NCBI RefSeq assembly: GCF_029227915.1
Contig: NC_079878.1
Span: forward strand, 31,275,501-31,339,500
Reading direction: 5' to 3'
DNA length: 64,000 nt
Source: Hydractinia symbiolongicarpus
Taxonomy: Eukaryota > Cnidaria > Hydrozoa > Anthoathecata > Hydractiniidae
In this document: in pieces, positions 63,491-64,000 of the stretch
Layout of the letters: each line of letters starts with the position of its first letter
Numbering within the stretch: the stretch's first letter is position 1
Notes under the pieces: model-generated
Told to the model about the DNA's origin: nothing
The model's database searches: none
Seen by the model: only the letters and a program-made list of their open reading frames with translations
Program-made: the position numbers and the translations under genes

Positions 63491-64000
63491 AAGTATACAA
63501 AGAAAGTACCCAGGGAGTAAACTCATTTCCCGAACGATTTTTTAAATTATTTTTTCACCACTAAAACGCATGAGACTTGTAGTTTTCAAAAATGTTTTCA
63601 TTTTTGATGAGACGCTGAATAAAAGAAGTTTAATCGCCGGCAAACGAAAACCCGCGATTTCCCGTAAATCCCGGACTCGGCCCGTATAGTACAAAGTATA
63701 CAAAGAAAGTACTCAGGAAGTAAATTCATTTCCCGAACGATTTTTTAAATTATTTTTTCACCACTAAAACGCATGAGACTTGCATTTTTTAAAAATGTTT
63801 TCATTTTTGATGAGACGCTTGATGAAAGAGGTTTAATCGCCGGCAAACGAAAACCCGCGATTACCCGTAATTCCCAGGCTTGGCCCGTATAGTCGAATGT
63901 ATACAAAGAAAGTACCCAGGGAGTAAACTCATTTCCAGAACGATTTTTTAAAATTATCTTTTCACCACTAAAACACATGAGACTTGTAGTTTTCAAAAAT

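Larger units (their letters stand above)
22388..64000. repeat. 203-bp tandem satellite, right arm (about 205 monomers)
   Basis: The same 203-bp satellite resumes at aacccgcg directly after the retrotransposon and runs to the end of the window. Variant composition differs from the left arm. Monomers with cgcttaatgagagagg and tttaatctccgg, with gtaaagtcaaaag, and with cggaaacccgcgatttcgcg are common here and rare or absent on the left. Homogeneity is high in patches, with blocks of several monomers repeated almost exactly, giving local higher-order repeats of differing size. No gene, RNA gene or second mobile element is visible. The right limit lies outside the window. Confidence 0.98.

Noticed and set aside
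1-64000. CRISPR array, suggested by regular repeats
   Set aside because: There are no unique spacers. The whole 203-bp period is repeat, and the LINE shows a eukaryotic genome.

Overview
The window is a block of eukaryotic heterochromatin-type repeat DNA, not gene-bearing sequence. Apart from one inserted retrotransposon, all of it is a head-to-tail tandem satellite with a monomer of about 203 bp. There are roughly 96 monomers in 1-19218 and about 205 in 22388-64000. The period was read from the recurring anchor cgcatgagac, for example at 61, 263, 466 and 669. No host gene, rRNA, tRNA or CRISPR array is visible. The short open frames scattered through the satellite recur because three monomers (609 bp) make a whole number of codons, and I treat them as chance.

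The one non-satellite segment, 19219-22387, is a non-LTR retrotransposon (LINE) on the minus strand. It looks CR1/jockey-superfamily-like and carries an APE-type endonuclease followed by a reverse transcriptase. Both domains, plus coding sequence beyond each end, lie in one continuous frame of about 1,000 codons (22373 down to 19368). Three nonsense codons (22320-22322, 21543-21545, 19491-19493) break the frame, and there is no frameshift. The copy is therefore a fairly young pseudogene. It starts almost at the first ATG of this frame, so a 5' UTR and ORF1 are missing, and it ends in an A-rich (A7-8TC)n tail. The satellite phase is not preserved across the insertion and there is no clean target-site duplication.

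The satellite is structured at several scales. Each monomer has a conserved 9-bp inverted repeat with a TTTT loop. Monomers fall into recognisable variants (for example cgcggaataaaag, cgctgaataaaag, cgcttaatgagag, cgcttgatgaaag). These variants recur in higher-order units whose size differs from place to place: 2-mer and 5-mer near the start, about 6-7-mer at 5.7-8.3 kb, a 3,163-bp unit at 7.8-14.7 kb, 3/10/12-mers at 26-32.6 kb, 4/6-mers at 36-39.4 kb, a segmental duplication of about 9.3 kb offset at 40-55.4 kb, and an 8-mer at 60.2-63.5 kb. This mosaic is what repeated unequal exchange or amplification would leave.

The LINE type suggests an invertebrate animal genome (similar elements are known to me from cnidarians, molluscs and others), but I cannot name the organism. 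A centromeric or pericentromeric location is plausible and unproven. I found no undescribed gene system; the points of interest are the satellite architecture, the LINE junctions and the paralogous empty sites.
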